Position numbers and translations under genes: made by a program
The notes under the pieces: model-generated
Told to the model about the DNA's origin: nothing
Seen by the model: the letters and a program-made list of their open reading frames with translations, nothing else
Databases searched by the model: none
Source of the DNA: Paenibacillus piri
GTDB taxonomy: Bacteria; Bacillota; Bacilli; Paenibacillales; NBRC-103111
Direction: 5' to 3'
Assembly: GCF_004354045.1 (NCBI RefSeq)
Contig: NZ_SMRT01000001.1
Location: 248,001-312,000 of the forward strand
DNA: 64,000 nt
Shown: positions 1 to 9,631 of the stretch, piece by piece
How the letters are laid out: each line of letters opens with the position of its first letter
Numbering within the stretch: the first letter of the stretch is position 1

Positions 1-11
1 GGAGCATACGA

Positions 12-84
12 AAGAGGCACCTTTAACCGTCGATGCCGGAATACCTCCCGGTGTTCCCGAATCGGCTTGCAAGGTGCCTTTCTT
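12..84 (-). terminator. possible transcription terminator (long-range stem)
   Basis: AAGGCACCTT and AAGGTGCCT-type arms at about 12-23 and 71-84 can pair across a ~47-nt loop just downstream of the minus-strand propeller gene. The T-rich tail is weak, so this may only be an mRNA-end hairpin. Confidence 0.3.
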
Positions 85-100
85 CCGGCTGCTTAACTAA

Positions 101-1357
101 TTATTTTAGCGCGGTTAACGCTTTCGAATCGACGCACATATCGTTGGTTTGCCCGTTGCCGTAAGCGCCGATCCAATCGGCCGGCCCGCCGGTGCCGAGC
201 TCGGTGACCAGCACGCTGTTCGTAACCAGATCGCCGCTGAACCATTTGCCGCCAGTCAGCAGCGGCACCGCGCAGCTGTTGGCCGGCAGCTCTTTATAGT
301 ACGACTTCAGCAGCGCGCCGTTGAGGGCGTCCATGACAAGCAAATGGTAGCCGAGCGGCCTGATATTCGTCTGCGTTTCCGCAATCAGCATGCCGTTGCA
401 GTAAACGATGTTCGGTATATTGGAGTAGTGATAGCCGCTTAAATCCAATTTCCACGCGATTTCCCCGTTATTAACGCGGTAGGCCGTAATGTTTTTCCAA
501 TCGGTGTTCGGCTCCGAATAATACGATTGCCAATGATCTCCGCTGCCCACAAATACGGAGCCGCCGTGATAGGCGAGCGTCGCTTTTTTGGACAGGGACA
601 AGCCGCTCTTTTCCCATAGCAGCGTCAGCCCGGCATCGTACACCCGGATCGCCGAGCCGTACAGCCGGGGACTGTACCAGTATGTAATGATGTGGTACCC
701 GTGCTCGTCGTGAGCCAGTACGGTATTCCAGGACACGCAGGACGAAGGCTCTTCCACGGCGACGGTTTGAATAACGGCGCCTGTTTCGGCATTAATTTTC
801 GACAAACGACCGGACCATTGGCAGTAAATATGGCCACCGGCCTGATCCACGCAAGGAGTGACCCCGCCGGTCCCGGGGATGAACCAGGCTTCTTTTCCGT
901 CCTCAAGCGAAATCGCATGCAAGCCGTTTTGGACGTTGGCCAGGATCAAGGTTGTCCCGTCTTTTTTCACATAATAAGAATAGCCGAAAAACATGCTGCC
1001 CGGCTGGTTGGCTTCGCTGATCCAGGCGATCTCCCCCGTATCCCGGTTCATGGCGACAGTCCGTTGATTGATGTGCTCATGGGCAAGCACAAGCCAGGTG
1101 CCGTCCTTTTTCGGCAAAACGAGCGGGCTGCTGTCGTAGGTGTCCTCGAAATCGTACGTTCGAATGACCTCCAGCGTGCCCGTGTCGAAAGCGACCACAT
1201 AAGGGTACTTGAGAGGCTTTTCGATGCGCGTCAGATGCCCTTCCTCATTCAGATGCTCTTGAAACGAATTGGCCGTAAAATAAGCAACGCCCTCTACAAC
1301 GGTCCCGCCTTGCGAATATCCCGCGACCTGCAGCGGCTGATGCCCTCTTGTTGTCAT
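101..1357 (-). CDS. PQQ-like beta-propeller repeat protein
   Basis: A 418-residue protein made of repeated 'DTGE/ETGAV/ALNGAL' blades (for example MNRDTGEIAW, INAETGAVIQ, MDALNGALLK), the pattern of PQQ/WD40-like beta-propellers related to BamB. No signal peptide or membrane segment is visible, so it is probably cytoplasmic or exported by another route. The open frame continues upstream to 1804, but that part reads as noise. ATG at 1357 is chosen because AGGGGG lies about 10 nt before it on the minus strand. It is divergent from the pectin-type transporter operon and may belong to the same locus. The ligand and role are unknown; the fold assignment is confident, the function is not. Confidence 0.75.
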   Translation of the reverse strand: MTTRGHQPLQVAGYSQGGTVVEGVAYFTANSFQEHLNEEGHLTRIEKPLKYPYVVAFDTGTLEVIRTYDFEDTYDSSPLVLPKKDGTWLVLAHEHINQRTVAMNRDTGEIAWISEANQPGSMFFGYSYYVKKDGTTLILANVQNGLHAISLEDGKEAWFIPGTGGVTPCVDQAGGHIYCQWSGRLSKINAETGAVIQTVAVEEPSSCVSWNTVLAHDEHGYHIITYWYSPRLYGSAIRVYDAGLTLLWEKSGLSLSKKATLAYHGGSVFVGSGDHWQSYYSEPNTDWKNITAYRVNNGEIAWKLDLSGYHYSNIPNIVYCNGMLIAETQTNIRPLGYHLLVMDALNGALLKSYYKELPANSCAVPLLTGGKWFSGDLVTNSVLVTELGTGGPADWIGAYGNGQTNDMCVDSKALTALK

Positions 1358-1697
1358 TGCCGTTAACCCCCTGTCCGTTAGATGATGGAGCACTTCCCTA
1401 GCATACCGGCCCCCTCGTTGGAATGCCACCATCTTTTTTTGCAATGAAGTGATGAAAATAAGCTTTGCGGACCGGAAAATCCGCATTACAGCCGGAGAAC
1501 AAAAAAAGCAAGCCGGGTGTAAAAAAAGATGAATGATATGGGAAAACCCTTTCGGAAGCGCTTTCCTTACGCATGATGAGCAAAATAGATCACACCGCAA
1601 CAAAAAAAGCGTGTTGCTCCGGCACCGGGTTGTGCTGCAAGATGGAACCATCAACAGCGAATCAAGAAAGCAACCGGGTAGAAGGGGGAACCTACGA
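1358..1697. other. divergent intergenic region
   Basis: This 340-bp region separates the minus-strand propeller gene from the plus-strand transporter operon. It is A-rich around 1501-1540 and holds the cre-like palindrome described separately. An in-frame extension of the downstream permease back to 1533 exists, but it has no good ribosome site and reads as non-coding. Confidence 0.6.
1554..1566. promoter_or_regulatory. cre-like / LacI-family palindrome
   Basis: GGAAGCGCTTTCC is a perfect palindrome centred on AGCGCT, close to the catabolite-responsive element core bound by CcpA and to other LacI-family operators. It lies ~130 bp upstream of a sugar-transport operon, which is where carbon repression would be expected. 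The binding protein cannot be told from the sequence alone. Confidence 0.5.
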
Positions 1698-2672
1698 TTG
1701 AATGCAGTGACCGAAGAAAGCAACGCGCACAACCGATTGAATCCGCGAATAAATGGAAGATCGTCGCTGCTGCGTCGCATCATGAGAAATGTGAGCATGC
1801 ACAAATTTATTTACCTGCTCGTCCTGCCGGGCCTGTTCCAAATTATCGTTTTCGATTATGTACCGTTTTATTATTTGCAGGTTGCCTTCAAAAAGTTTAA
1901 TGTGTTTAAAGGCCTGGAGCACAGTCCGTGGATCGGATTTCAAAACTTTATCGATTTGTTTAACAGCGAATATTTTGTTCAGGCGTTCAAAAATACCGTT
2001 ATTATTTCACTAATGCAGCTTCTCATCGGTTTTTTCGTTCCGGTGGTCATCGCGATTATGTTGAATGAGCTGCGCAGCCGGAAATTTGCCCGAGTCGTTC
2101 AAACGACCATTTACTTGCCTCACTTTTTGTCATGGGTTATTATCGGGGGGTTATTCGTCACGCTGCTGTCGCCTAACGGGGGCGTCGTCAACATACTGCT
2201 CTCCTGGGTCGGTTTTGAGCCTATTTATTTTATGGCCAGTCCGGGCTGGTTCCGTTGGGTGCTTGTTTTCTCGGAAATTTGGAAAAATGCCGGCTGGGAA
2301 AGCATCATCTATTTGGCGGCCATCGTCGGCATCGGGCAGGATCAATACGAATCGGCAATCGTGGACGGCGCATCGCGCTTCCAGCGGATGGTGTATATTA
2401 CGTTCCCGGCCCTTATACCTACGATGCTGGTCGTATTGCTGCTAAAAATCAGCAACATTTTGCGAATATTCGAGCAGGTTTTCGTCATGTACAATCCTGT
2501 CGTCTCGGAAATTTCCGAAACGCTCGGCACTTATGTGTACCAGATCGGTATCCGCAAGGGAGACTTGGCGTTTGCCACGGCGGCGGGATTGTTTAACAGC
2601 CTCGTTTCGCTCGTGCTTGTATTGGCCGCCAACTACATCGTCAAAAAAATTAGAGGGCAATCGATCGTCTGA
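1698..2672 (+). CDS. ABC sugar transporter permease, LplB type
   Basis: A 324-residue inner-membrane permease of the MalF-like branch of carbohydrate (CUT1) importers, in the LplB subfamily that is abundant in Paenibacillus. The first membrane segment begins near residue 33 (KFIYLLVLPGLFQIIVF), and the cytoplasmic EAA loop that docks the ATPase is visible as YESAIVDGASRF near residue 217. The start is taken as TTG at 1698 because GAAGGGGGAA sits 7 nt before it; the longer frame from 1533 has no ribosome site. It is followed after 20 bp by the partner permease and then by the binding protein. No ATPase gene is present, as is usual for these systems, which share MsmX-type ATPases encoded elsewhere. 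Oligogalacturonide uptake is inferred from the neighbouring lyase. Confidence 0.9.
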   Translation: MNAVTEESNAHNRLNPRINGRSSLLRRIMRNVSMHKFIYLLVLPGLFQIIVFDYVPFYYLQVAFKKFNVFKGLEHSPWIGFQNFIDLFNSEYFVQAFKNTVIISLMQLLIGFFVPVVIAIMLNELRSRKFARVVQTTIYLPHFLSWVIIGGLFVTLLSPNGGVVNILLSWVGFEPIYFMASPGWFRWVLVFSEIWKNAGWESIIYLAAIVGIGQDQYESAIVDGASRFQRMVYITFPALIPTMLVVLLLKISNILRIFEQVFVMYNPVVSEISETLGTYVYQIGIRKGDLAFATAAGLFNSLVSLVLVLAANYIVKKIRGQSIV

Positions 2673-2692
2673 GAAGGAGGAAGCCGAGTAAT

Positions 2693-3547
2693 ATGAATAA
2701 GCGAATTACGGCGTTCGACATATGGAATGTATGCTGTTTTATCTTATTGGCGGCGATCATGTTCATTCCGTTTTTGAATGTCATCGCATTATCTTTGGAG
2801 CCCGCGCAGATCGCAGCGGAAACGGGCAGACTTCATTTGATTCCGCAGCAAATTACGTTTAAAGCGTATACGGCCGTTTGGGAATATGCGCTCATACAGA
2901 AAGCGTTTTTAAATTCCGCCTTCATCACGGTAACCGGTACGCTGCTGGCTCTGGTCATCTCCGGCGCACTGGCGTACGGGCTCGCTCAGCGGGAGGTAAT
3001 GGGCATGAGGCTCGTCACCTATATCGTGCTGCTGACGATGATTCTCAGAGTAGGTATTATGCCGCATTATTTGCTCATTAAAAACCTCGGCCTGATCGAC
3101 AATTTGTGGTCCATTATTTTGCCGAAGCTGACCTTGGCGTTTAATCTGATTTTGATGAAGACGTATTTCGAGCATCTGCCGAAGGAGCTTAACGAGTCGG
3201 CCAAAATTGACGGCTGCTCGGATGTCGGTATTTTTTTCAAAATTATTATTCCGCTCTCGGCGCCGATTATCGCGACAGTCGCCTTGTTTTACGCCGTAGA
3301 CTATTTTAACGAATATTTTTCCGCCGTCATGTATTTGACCAACCGCAATCATATTACGCTGCAGGTGATGCTGCGCGAGCTGCTGATCGACTCCAGCGGT
3401 GAAAACAATACCGGCAGTACGGTGGAGCTGGGGAAAAATTTGAAAATGGCGACGACGATTTACGCGATCGCGCCGATTCTTCTGGTATATCCTTTTTTGC
3501 AAAAGCATTTCACCAAAGGCATCCTGATCGGTGCCGTCAAAGGCTGA
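2693..3547 (+). CDS. ABC sugar transporter permease, YtcP/LplC type
   Basis: The second permease of the importer, 284 residues, MalG-like. The EAA loop is seen as ELNESAKIDGCSDV at roughly residues 164-177, and the protein ends in the family-typical KHFTKGILIGAVKG. A perfect AAGGAGG lies before the ATG. It forms the membrane channel together with the LplB-type gene immediately upstream and works with the lipoprotein encoded 77 bp downstream. Confidence 0.92.
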   Translation: MNKRITAFDIWNVCCFILLAAIMFIPFLNVIALSLEPAQIAAETGRLHLIPQQITFKAYTAVWEYALIQKAFLNSAFITVTGTLLALVISGALAYGLAQREVMGMRLVTYIVLLTMILRVGIMPHYLLIKNLGLIDNLWSIILPKLTLAFNLILMKTYFEHLPKELNESAKIDGCSDVGIFFKIIIPLSAPIIATVALFYAVDYFNEYFSAVMYLTNRNHITLQVMLRELLIDSSGENNTGSTVELGKNLKMATTIYAIAPILLVYPFLQKHFTKGILIGAVKG

Positions 3548-3624
3548 CACAGTTATCGGTTGCAACGGTTTGCCGGTCATTGTGCCGGTAACCCGCAATA
3601 TATTATTCAAACGAAGGGGAGTAT

Positions 3625-5139
3625 ATGAAAATGATGCGTAAATCGTGGAAAGGTATGGCGCTGCTTACGGTTGCGTTTGCCCTTGCAGTTACCGGCTGCT
3701 CCGGTGGAAGCGGCGGCGACGCTGCAGGCAGCGGGAAAGGGGAGGCTGCATCGGGCAAGAAAGACAACGGTCCAATGACGATGCGCTGGTGGGTCCGGGG
3801 AACCGCGGGCGAAATTCCTCCCAAAAACATCGAGCTGCTGCAGAAAAAAGTAAAGGATCGCTTTAATGTCGACCTGCAGGTCGAAATCGTCGATAAAAAC
3901 GTATATAATGACAAGCTTAACGTAGCTTGGGCCGGCGGAACGATTCCGGATATGATCGAAATGAGCGATGCCAAAATGGTCTATGGCGCCGTCAGCAACG
4001 ATACGATTATTCCGCTTGACGATATGGTGAAAAATGATCCGAACTTCAGCAAGCTGCCGGCCGAATATTATGCCAGCGGGAAGTTCAAGGATAAAATCTA
4101 TGCGGCTCCGACATGGATGCCGGTTCCGGATACGATGTATTACCGGGTCGACTGGGCCAAAAAGCTCGGCATCAAGCCGCCGACGAATCCCGATGAAATG
4201 TACGCCATGCTGAAAGCGTTCGCAAAAAACGATCCGGACGGAAACGGCGTCGACGATACGTTCGGCTTCACGATGGAATCTACGCTGGAACGGAGTGGTC
4301 CGATCTGGCAGATGTTCGTTCCAACGACGCCTGTTAATCTGGCGCTTTATGCGGACGACAAGGATAAGACGCTTAAGTCGGCCTGGATGTTGACCGAGGA
4401 TATGAAGTCGGCGCTGGCCTGGTTGAGGAAAGCTTATGCCGAGGGCGTGCTGGATAAAGAATGGGTGCTGGAGAAGACGACCACCGCGGAAGACAAGTTT
4501 GTTACCGGTAAAGTCGGTACGATGGGGAAAGGGGCGCAATGGATCGTTCCGCCGTTCGGCAAGCTGAAAAGCAAGTTTCCGAATGCCGAAGCGACGACGC
4601 TTCCGGTCATCAACGGCAAATACGGAGCTAATTACTCGACAAAAGCGAATTATACGGCGGCTCAATTTTTAACCTTTGCGTGCAAGCAGCCGGATCGCTG
4701 CAAACAAGTATTCGCATATATATGGGGACCGGAAGGCGTCAGAGACAGAAGGCTTGGCGAAGAAGGGGTCACCTACAAAATCGAAAACAACAAGTATACA
4801 TGGCTCGAGCCGGCTATGGAAAAGGTGTACAACCCCGGTTCTCTGATGACCAGCGTGTTCAGCCTGAAGCTGCCTTTGCCGGAGCCCGTGTTGGAGAGCA
4901 GCCTTGATAATGCCAAAGGGTTCCGCCTGCTGCAGGACCTCGATCCGTTCATGAAGCAGAGCGAAAAGGCAGTCGCGAAATCGGCGGACATCGATAAAAT
5001 AGGCAAGGAATACATCGCCAAAATCATTATCGGCGAATACGGCCTGGACAAATACGACGAGCTGGTAAGCAAGATCAAGTCGATGGGACTTGAGGATGTG
5101 CTGAAAGAAGTGAACGATATTTACAAAAAAGGACTGTAA
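3625..5139 (+). CDS. extracellular solute-binding lipoprotein
   Basis: A 504-residue sugar-binding lipoprotein of the ABC importer. The N-terminus is a type II signal peptide with lipobox ending VTGC, making Cys25 the lipidated residue, followed by a Gly/Ser-rich linker. The mature part has the layout of family 1 extracellular binding proteins of LplA type (MRWWVRGTAGE near its start, the DNDPDGNG-like motif KNDPDGNGVDDT in the middle). AAGGGG lies before the chosen ATG at 3625; ATG at 3631 is an alternative. Two GC-rich hairpins follow the gene and may protect this transcript segment so that binding protein exceeds permease. Ligand is inferred from the neighbouring GH2 and PL22 genes to be a pectic or galactoside oligosaccharide. 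Confidence 0.92.
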   Translation: MKMMRKSWKGMALLTVAFALAVTGCSGGSGGDAAGSGKGEAASGKKDNGPMTMRWWVRGTAGEIPPKNIELLQKKVKDRFNVDLQVEIVDKNVYNDKLNVAWAGGTIPDMIEMSDAKMVYGAVSNDTIIPLDDMVKNDPNFSKLPAEYYASGKFKDKIYAAPTWMPVPDTMYYRVDWAKKLGIKPPTNPDEMYAMLKAFAKNDPDGNGVDDTFGFTMESTLERSGPIWQMFVPTTPVNLALYADDKDKTLKSAWMLTEDMKSALAWLRKAYAEGVLDKEWVLEKTTTAEDKFVTGKVGTMGKGAQWIVPPFGKLKSKFPNAEATTLPVINGKYGANYSTKANYTAAQFLTFACKQPDRCKQVFAYIWGPEGVRDRRLGEEGVTYKIENNKYTWLEPAMEKVYNPGSLMTSVFSLKLPLPEPVLESSLDNAKGFRLLQDLDPFMKQSEKAVAKSADIDKIGKEYIAKIIIGEYGLDKYDELVSKIKSMGLEDVLKEVNDIYKKGL

Positions 5140-5158
5140 CCGTCCGTCGGTTAAAAGG

Positions 5159-5216
5159 TGGCGCCCGAGCGGGCGCCATCCTGTCCATCCGCTGCCGTGA
5201 CGGCCTTAGGGCCGTC
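5159..5216 (+). terminator. tandem GC-rich hairpins after the binding-protein gene
   Basis: Two perfect hairpins, TGGCGCC/GGCGCCA-type at 5159-5178 and GACGGCC-TTAG-GGCCGTC at 5199-5216, the second flanked by CCGC/GCGG and followed after a few bases by TATCATTTTTT. They may act as a partial terminator or an RNA-stabilising structure between the transport genes and the GH2 gene. Confidence 0.6.
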
Positions 5217-5264
5217 GCGGTATCATTTTTTGCAACCTAGCAAACGAACAGGAGATGCTGTGTC

Positions 5265-8057
5265 ATGGATCATGCGATTCGTTACGAAAACCGGACGGTT
5301 CGCACCGTCAAAACGATCAACTCGGATTGGGCATTCAAGTACGATCCTTCGCCCTCCGAACCATTGCAAGCCGGGGAGCCCGCCTTCGACGATACCGACT
5401 GGGTCCCCGTTGCCCTTCCGCATACGTGGAGCACGTATGAGACGACAGGAGAGCTTCATCCTTTTATGAAGCATCCTTCGGAACGGGACGACAAATATTG
5501 GTGGTACGGCTGGGGCCGGTACCGGAAAACGTTCGTCATCAGTCCGGCGCATCAATCGAAAGCCGTATGCATCGAATTTGACGGCGTACAAAAATATTGC
5601 AAAGTGTTTCTGAACGGCGTTTATGCGGGGGAGCATAAGGGCGGCTTTACTTCGTTTTCGTTGGACGTTTCCGGGCTGATTCGGTTTGGCCGGGACAATG
5701 TGCTGGCGGTGGAGGTTTCGAACCGGAGAAACGACGATTTCGGGCGGATTCCGCCCATGACCGCAGGCAACTGGAACGTGTACGGCGGGATTTACCGGGA
5801 CGTGCGCATCGTGATCAAAGACCGGCTGCACATTCCGTTCCAAGGATCCGCCGTACATGAAGGCGGCACCTTCATTACGACGCCGGAGGTCAGCGAAGAA
5901 CAGGCCCAGGTGCGGGTCCGAACGTATGTGAAAAACGATTATCCGGAAATGAAGCGCTGTTCGGTTGAAACGATCATAACGGATGCGGACGGCCGCATTG
6001 TGCAAACGATGGAAAGCGCGAAGCCGATCTTTCCGGGAGAGATCGCCGAATTTGATCAAATGAGCGGCTGCATAGAAAGGCCTCGTCTATGGTCGCCGGA
6101 TTCGCCTTATTTGTACCGCGTCTATTCCATCGTGAAGGATGGAGAGCGGATCGTCGACACCTGTGCAAGCCCTCTGGGCATTCGCTGGTATGAGTGGAAT
6201 TACGAAGAAAAGAGGTTGTATTTGAACGGCGAATGCGTTCATATTCACGGAACCAACAGGCATCAGGAATATCCTTGGCTGGGCGATGCCATCCCGGCAT
6301 GGATGCATGAGGCCGATATACGGGATATGAAAGCGCTCGGCCATAATTTTTTGCGCACCTGCCATTATACACAGGACAAGCGGGTATACGAGCTCTGCGA
6401 TCAATACGGCATTCTCGTATGCGAAGAGGTGCCGAATATTAAAAATATCGAATTCGGCGAAGCCGTTCAGCAGCAGCAGGTCAAAGAAATGATTCGCCGG
6501 GACCGCAATCATCCGAGCATTATTATGTGGAGCATGGGTAACGAAACGAATCATGCGGCAGACGGCAGCTGGGCGTTGGATGAGGATACAACACGTATTA
6601 TTCATTACCGCCATGTGGCCGGTCGAGGGGAGAATGAGCCTCATACCCATGAGCAGCTGGAAATGGAAAACCTGCTGCGCTGTACGATTCGCGGTTGGTA
6701 CAACGCCGATGTAAGAAATCTCGAGCCGGAGAGAGGGCAGCATACCGGTCATGAAAAGTGGCAGCATGATCTCGCGCTGGTCGACGGGGCGAGTCAAAGA
6801 GGGAGCCTCCAAATGAACGGCGTGATGTGGCTGTATGCGGATCACGGAGCGGACCGGGAATATGTCAATTCTCCCGTGCTTCACATCAATCCTAAAGGCT
6901 GGGTGGACGCATATCGCGTGCCCAAGCTGATGTATTACTTGTGGCAGGCGAACTGGACATCCGAACCGATGGTCTATATTCATCCATTTGACTGGACGCC
7001 GGCATATCTCGGGCAGCACAGAGATATTACCGTCAACAGTAACTGCGACAGCGTCGAGCTGCGGATCAATGGCGAACCGGCAGGAGTGCTGCACCCCGAC
7101 AGGGAGCATTTTCATACGGTCGTTTTTGAACGGATACCGATCCGGGCCGGAACGCTTAGCGTACACGGGATTAAAGGAGACCGGGAAGTCTCGGCGACCG
7201 TCGTCATGGCCGGTCCGCCTGCCAAACTCGCGCTCAGCAGCTCGCACAGCATGCTTGCCGCCGACCGGGAAGCGATTGCTGTCATTACCGTGGATATTGT
7301 CGATCAAAGCGGGATACATGTTTACGGAGCGACCAACGAGCTGCAATTTACGATATCGGGACCCGGCAAGCTGATCGGACCCGATACCTACGTGTCCGAT
7401 ATCGACAAGCATGAAGAACTGGAAGGAACCATGTATATCGATGCGCCTGTAGGCGTCCCGATCCGTGCAGCCGGCAAGCCGGGCACGATTCGATTCACTG
7501 CGGCCTCGCCCGGCTTGCAATCCGCGTCCATCGAGATTGCCGTCGCCGCTCCGGACGATGTGAGCCGGCAAACCGGGATTTCGGAGCCGCCTGTCAACTG
7601 CAGAGGGACTGTCGAGTCCATGCGGAGAGCGGTAGTCACCGGGCAAGATTTCATTCAAACGGCTAACCGTCTGCAGTTTACGGTGGACGATCTTCAATAT
7701 GCCGAGACGGAGGCTGCAGCTTATGCCGGGCATATCGATGCTTACATCCGGCGGCATAATCCGGATACGGACACGGGCACACCTGCCTATCAGGCTCTGC
7801 TCCGGCTCATGGTGCAGCAGTTGGAGAAGGACAAAGGCATCATCGTTGCGGACGATTATAACTTTAACGTTCAGCTGTATAACGACTGCATCGTCATGGA
7901 TGAAATCGTAGAATGTACGGCGCTTAAGCCGGAGCAAATCGTCGAGCAGAAGCGCTACTACGCGGAGATGATGATTATGCGCGGCGTTGAGATCAATCGC
8001 AATGCCGAGCAGAAGCGGCTTTTGAAGCTGGAGCTTAACTATGAATCGCTGCGTTAA
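5265..8057 (+). CDS. glycoside hydrolase family 2 (beta-galactosidase-like)
   Basis: A 930-residue enzyme with GH2 architecture: an N-terminal jelly-roll (LPHTWSTYETTG, then the carbohydrate-binding stretch FLNGVYAGEHKGGFTSF), an immunoglobulin-like middle domain, a TIM barrel, and C-terminal beta domains. The acid/base glutamate is Glu427 in MWSMGNETNH, preceded by the typical LRTCHYTQDKRVYELCD strand. I could not assign the nucleophile with confidence; the region around EPERGQHTGHEKWQ is the candidate. There is no signal peptide, so it should cleave imported oligosaccharides inside the cell. The gene lies between the importer and the oligogalacturonate lyase, consistent with removal of galactosyl or related side residues from pectin fragments. 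AGGAG precedes the ATG. Confidence 0.88.
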   Translation: MDHAIRYENRTVRTVKTINSDWAFKYDPSPSEPLQAGEPAFDDTDWVPVALPHTWSTYETTGELHPFMKHPSERDDKYWWYGWGRYRKTFVISPAHQSKAVCIEFDGVQKYCKVFLNGVYAGEHKGGFTSFSLDVSGLIRFGRDNVLAVEVSNRRNDDFGRIPPMTAGNWNVYGGIYRDVRIVIKDRLHIPFQGSAVHEGGTFITTPEVSEEQAQVRVRTYVKNDYPEMKRCSVETIITDADGRIVQTMESAKPIFPGEIAEFDQMSGCIERPRLWSPDSPYLYRVYSIVKDGERIVDTCASPLGIRWYEWNYEEKRLYLNGECVHIHGTNRHQEYPWLGDAIPAWMHEADIRDMKALGHNFLRTCHYTQDKRVYELCDQYGILVCEEVPNIKNIEFGEAVQQQQVKEMIRRDRNHPSIIMWSMGNETNHAADGSWALDEDTTRIIHYRHVAGRGENEPHTHEQLEMENLLRCTIRGWYNADVRNLEPERGQHTGHEKWQHDLALVDGASQRGSLQMNGVMWLYADHGADREYVNSPVLHINPKGWVDAYRVPKLMYYLWQANWTSEPMVYIHPFDWTPAYLGQHRDITVNSNCDSVELRINGEPAGVLHPDREHFHTVVFERIPIRAGTLSVHGIKGDREVSATVVMAGPPAKLALSSSHSMLAADREAIAVITVDIVDQSGIHVYGATNELQFTISGPGKLIGPDTYVSDIDKHEELEGTMYIDAPVGVPIRAAGKPGTIRFTAASPGLQSASIEIAVAAPDDVSRQTGISEPPVNCRGTVESMRRAVVTGQDFIQTANRLQFTVDDLQYAETEAAAYAGHIDAYIRRHNPDTDTGTPAYQALLRLMVQQLEKDKGIIVADDYNFNVQLYNDCIVMDEIVECTALKPEQIVEQKRYYAEMMIMRGVEINRNAEQKRLLKLELNYESLR

Positions 8058-8068
8058 CGGATAACGGA

Positions 8069-8185
8069 GTGAACTCGTTCAGCATTGCTGAACATCGGGG
8101 AATCAGATGGGGACTCTACCCCACCTGATTCAAGGCCCACCTTAGAGGTGGGGGTCTTAATCCGATAAAGTCGTAATCGAATAAA
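8069..8185 (-). repeat. 117-bp multi-hairpin repeat, copy A
   Basis: First of six copies in this window. Read on the minus strand it begins TTTATTCGATTACGAC, continues through hairpins CCGAT..ATCGG, CCCACCTCTAAGGTGGG, CAGGTGGGG..CCCCATCTG and TTCAGCAATGCTGAA, and ends GAACGAGTTCAC. It starts 12 bp after the GH2 stop codon. The end structure suggests a non-autonomous IS200/IS605-type element; orientation is given on that basis. Confidence 0.85.
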
Positions 8186-8295
8186 AATCAAGTTGCACAA
8201 GAGGCCGAATGTCAAGAAGACTAGCGGCCTTTTGCTGTGGATTGGGAAGCCGGCTAAACGCCGATGAATTATATACTTTTGGAGGTGCTGTTGCA

Positions 8296-9456
8296 ATGGG
8301 CGTTGGACGTATTTGGAAGGATGAAGTATTTCGCTACAAAGATCCGGTCAGCGGCAGAACGGTAACGAAGCTCACTAATTATCTGGGTCATTCGCATCAT
8401 CTGTATTTTACCGATCCTTGCTTCTTCAACGAGGGTAGGTCGTTCGTATTTCTTTCCGACAGGGAAAATTCGGCCAATGTATTCCGCTATGACTTGGAAA
8501 CGGCCACTATAACCCAGTTGACGGATTTGCAAACGACGATTACGCCGAGAGGGTATTACAGTTTGATCAATCATGCCTATTATTTTTGGCTGGAGACGAA
8601 GCTGTACGAGCTGAAGGTCGACACGTACCGGCTGCGCGTTCTATACGAGGCTCCGGACGATTTTGTGCCGAGGCATACGCTGTCCGTAACGGCCGACGGC
8701 AAGTATGTATGTACGCTGCTTCAGTGGAAGAAAGACGTCGAGCCGAAAGGCGAGAAGTCGATCAGCTATTCGTATTCGCGGTTCATTGAGCTGTACGAAG
8801 CGTTTCCGCTCTCCTGCATTGTAAAAATTGAAGTAAGCACGGGTAAAATGGACGTCCTGCACGAGGATCGCAACCATATGGGCCACGTGAACACGAGCCC
8901 GACCCGTCCCGATCTGCTGACATTTTGCCATGAAGGTCCGGGAATTCGGGTGAAGCAGCGGATATGGGGAATGGATGTGAATACGGGTAAGGTGTGGAAG
9001 CTGCGGGAGCAGAACGGTGAAGCCGCCGTCGTACACGAATATTGGTTTGCCGACGGTGAAACGATCGGCTATCATGGCAGGATGCTGCCCGACCAGCATC
9101 CGAATTTTTTCGGTGCCGTCAAGTGGGACGGAAGCGAGCAGATGGAATATAATTTCCCGTTCAAAAGCACTCATTTTGCGAGCAACGATCTCGATCTGAT
9201 GGTGGGAGACGGAACCTCCGCATTCGCCCATAACGCGAAGCCGTATATTATGCTGTTTAAGCGGGATGGCGACACGTATACCGGACCGCGCATTTTGAGC
9301 ATGCACCGCAGCACGTTCAACGACCAGTATGCGCATCCGCATCCGCGCTTCACGCCGGATGGCAAGCAGATTATGTATACATCGGACCTGACGTCGTATT
9401 CGAATATATATTTGGTCGACATCGGCGATTTTGAAGACTTGCCGGAGTTGAAATAG
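8296..9456 (+). CDS. ogl: oligogalacturonate lyase (PL22 family)
   Basis: A 386-residue, seven-bladed beta-propeller enzyme that splits short oligogalacturonides by beta-elimination in the cytoplasm during pectin breakdown. Family features seen: GHSHHLYFTDPCFF near the N-terminus, MGHVNTSPTRPDLLTFCHEGP in the middle, HEYWFADGETIGYHG, and the metal-site motif QYAHPHPRF with Gln344, His347 and His349, which match the conserved Mn-binding Gln-x-x-His-x-His of PL22. The length equals the family norm. ATG at 8296 is chosen because GGAGG lies 10 nt upstream; the open frame extends back to 8209 without support. It is the clearest evidence that this locus handles pectin. Confidence 0.92.
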   Translation: MGVGRIWKDEVFRYKDPVSGRTVTKLTNYLGHSHHLYFTDPCFFNEGRSFVFLSDRENSANVFRYDLETATITQLTDLQTTITPRGYYSLINHAYYFWLETKLYELKVDTYRLRVLYEAPDDFVPRHTLSVTADGKYVCTLLQWKKDVEPKGEKSISYSYSRFIELYEAFPLSCIVKIEVSTGKMDVLHEDRNHMGHVNTSPTRPDLLTFCHEGPGIRVKQRIWGMDVNTGKVWKLREQNGEAAVVHEYWFADGETIGYHGRMLPDQHPNFFGAVKWDGSEQMEYNFPFKSTHFASNDLDLMVGDGTSAFAHNAKPYIMLFKRDGDTYTGPRILSMHRSTFNDQYAHPHPRFTPDGKQIMYTSDLTSYSNIYLVDIGDFEDLPELK

Positions 9457-9464
9457 AAGGAAGG

Positions 9465-9490
9465 AGCCGGATTTGATGCCGGCTTTTTTT
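9465..9490 (+). terminator. rho-independent terminator of the pectin locus
   Basis: AGCCGG/CCGGCT stem with an 8-nt loop followed by a run of seven T residues, directly after the lyase gene. Confidence 0.85.
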
Positions 9491-9631
9491 CATTTATATG
9501 AACACTGCGTAATGTTGAACTTTTCATTGGAAAGAATTTATTCCAATCGATTGAAATCGATTGCGAAAGGATGATAGAAAATACTGCAATTGTACATCTT
9601 TTCTTCTACTCATCTATTCACATGATTTAAT

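Noticed and set aside
1358..1804. N-terminal extension of the propeller gene to 1804 (149 residues)
   Set aside because: No ribosome site, low-quality composition, and it overlaps the start region of the divergent permease; ATG 1357 has a good site.
3607..4665. 352-residue minus-strand open frame
   Set aside because: Antisense to the binding-protein gene; Arg/His-rich composition typical of a shadow frame.
6087..7937. 616-residue minus-strand open frame
   Set aside because: Antisense to the GH2 gene, no ribosome site and no recognisable domain.
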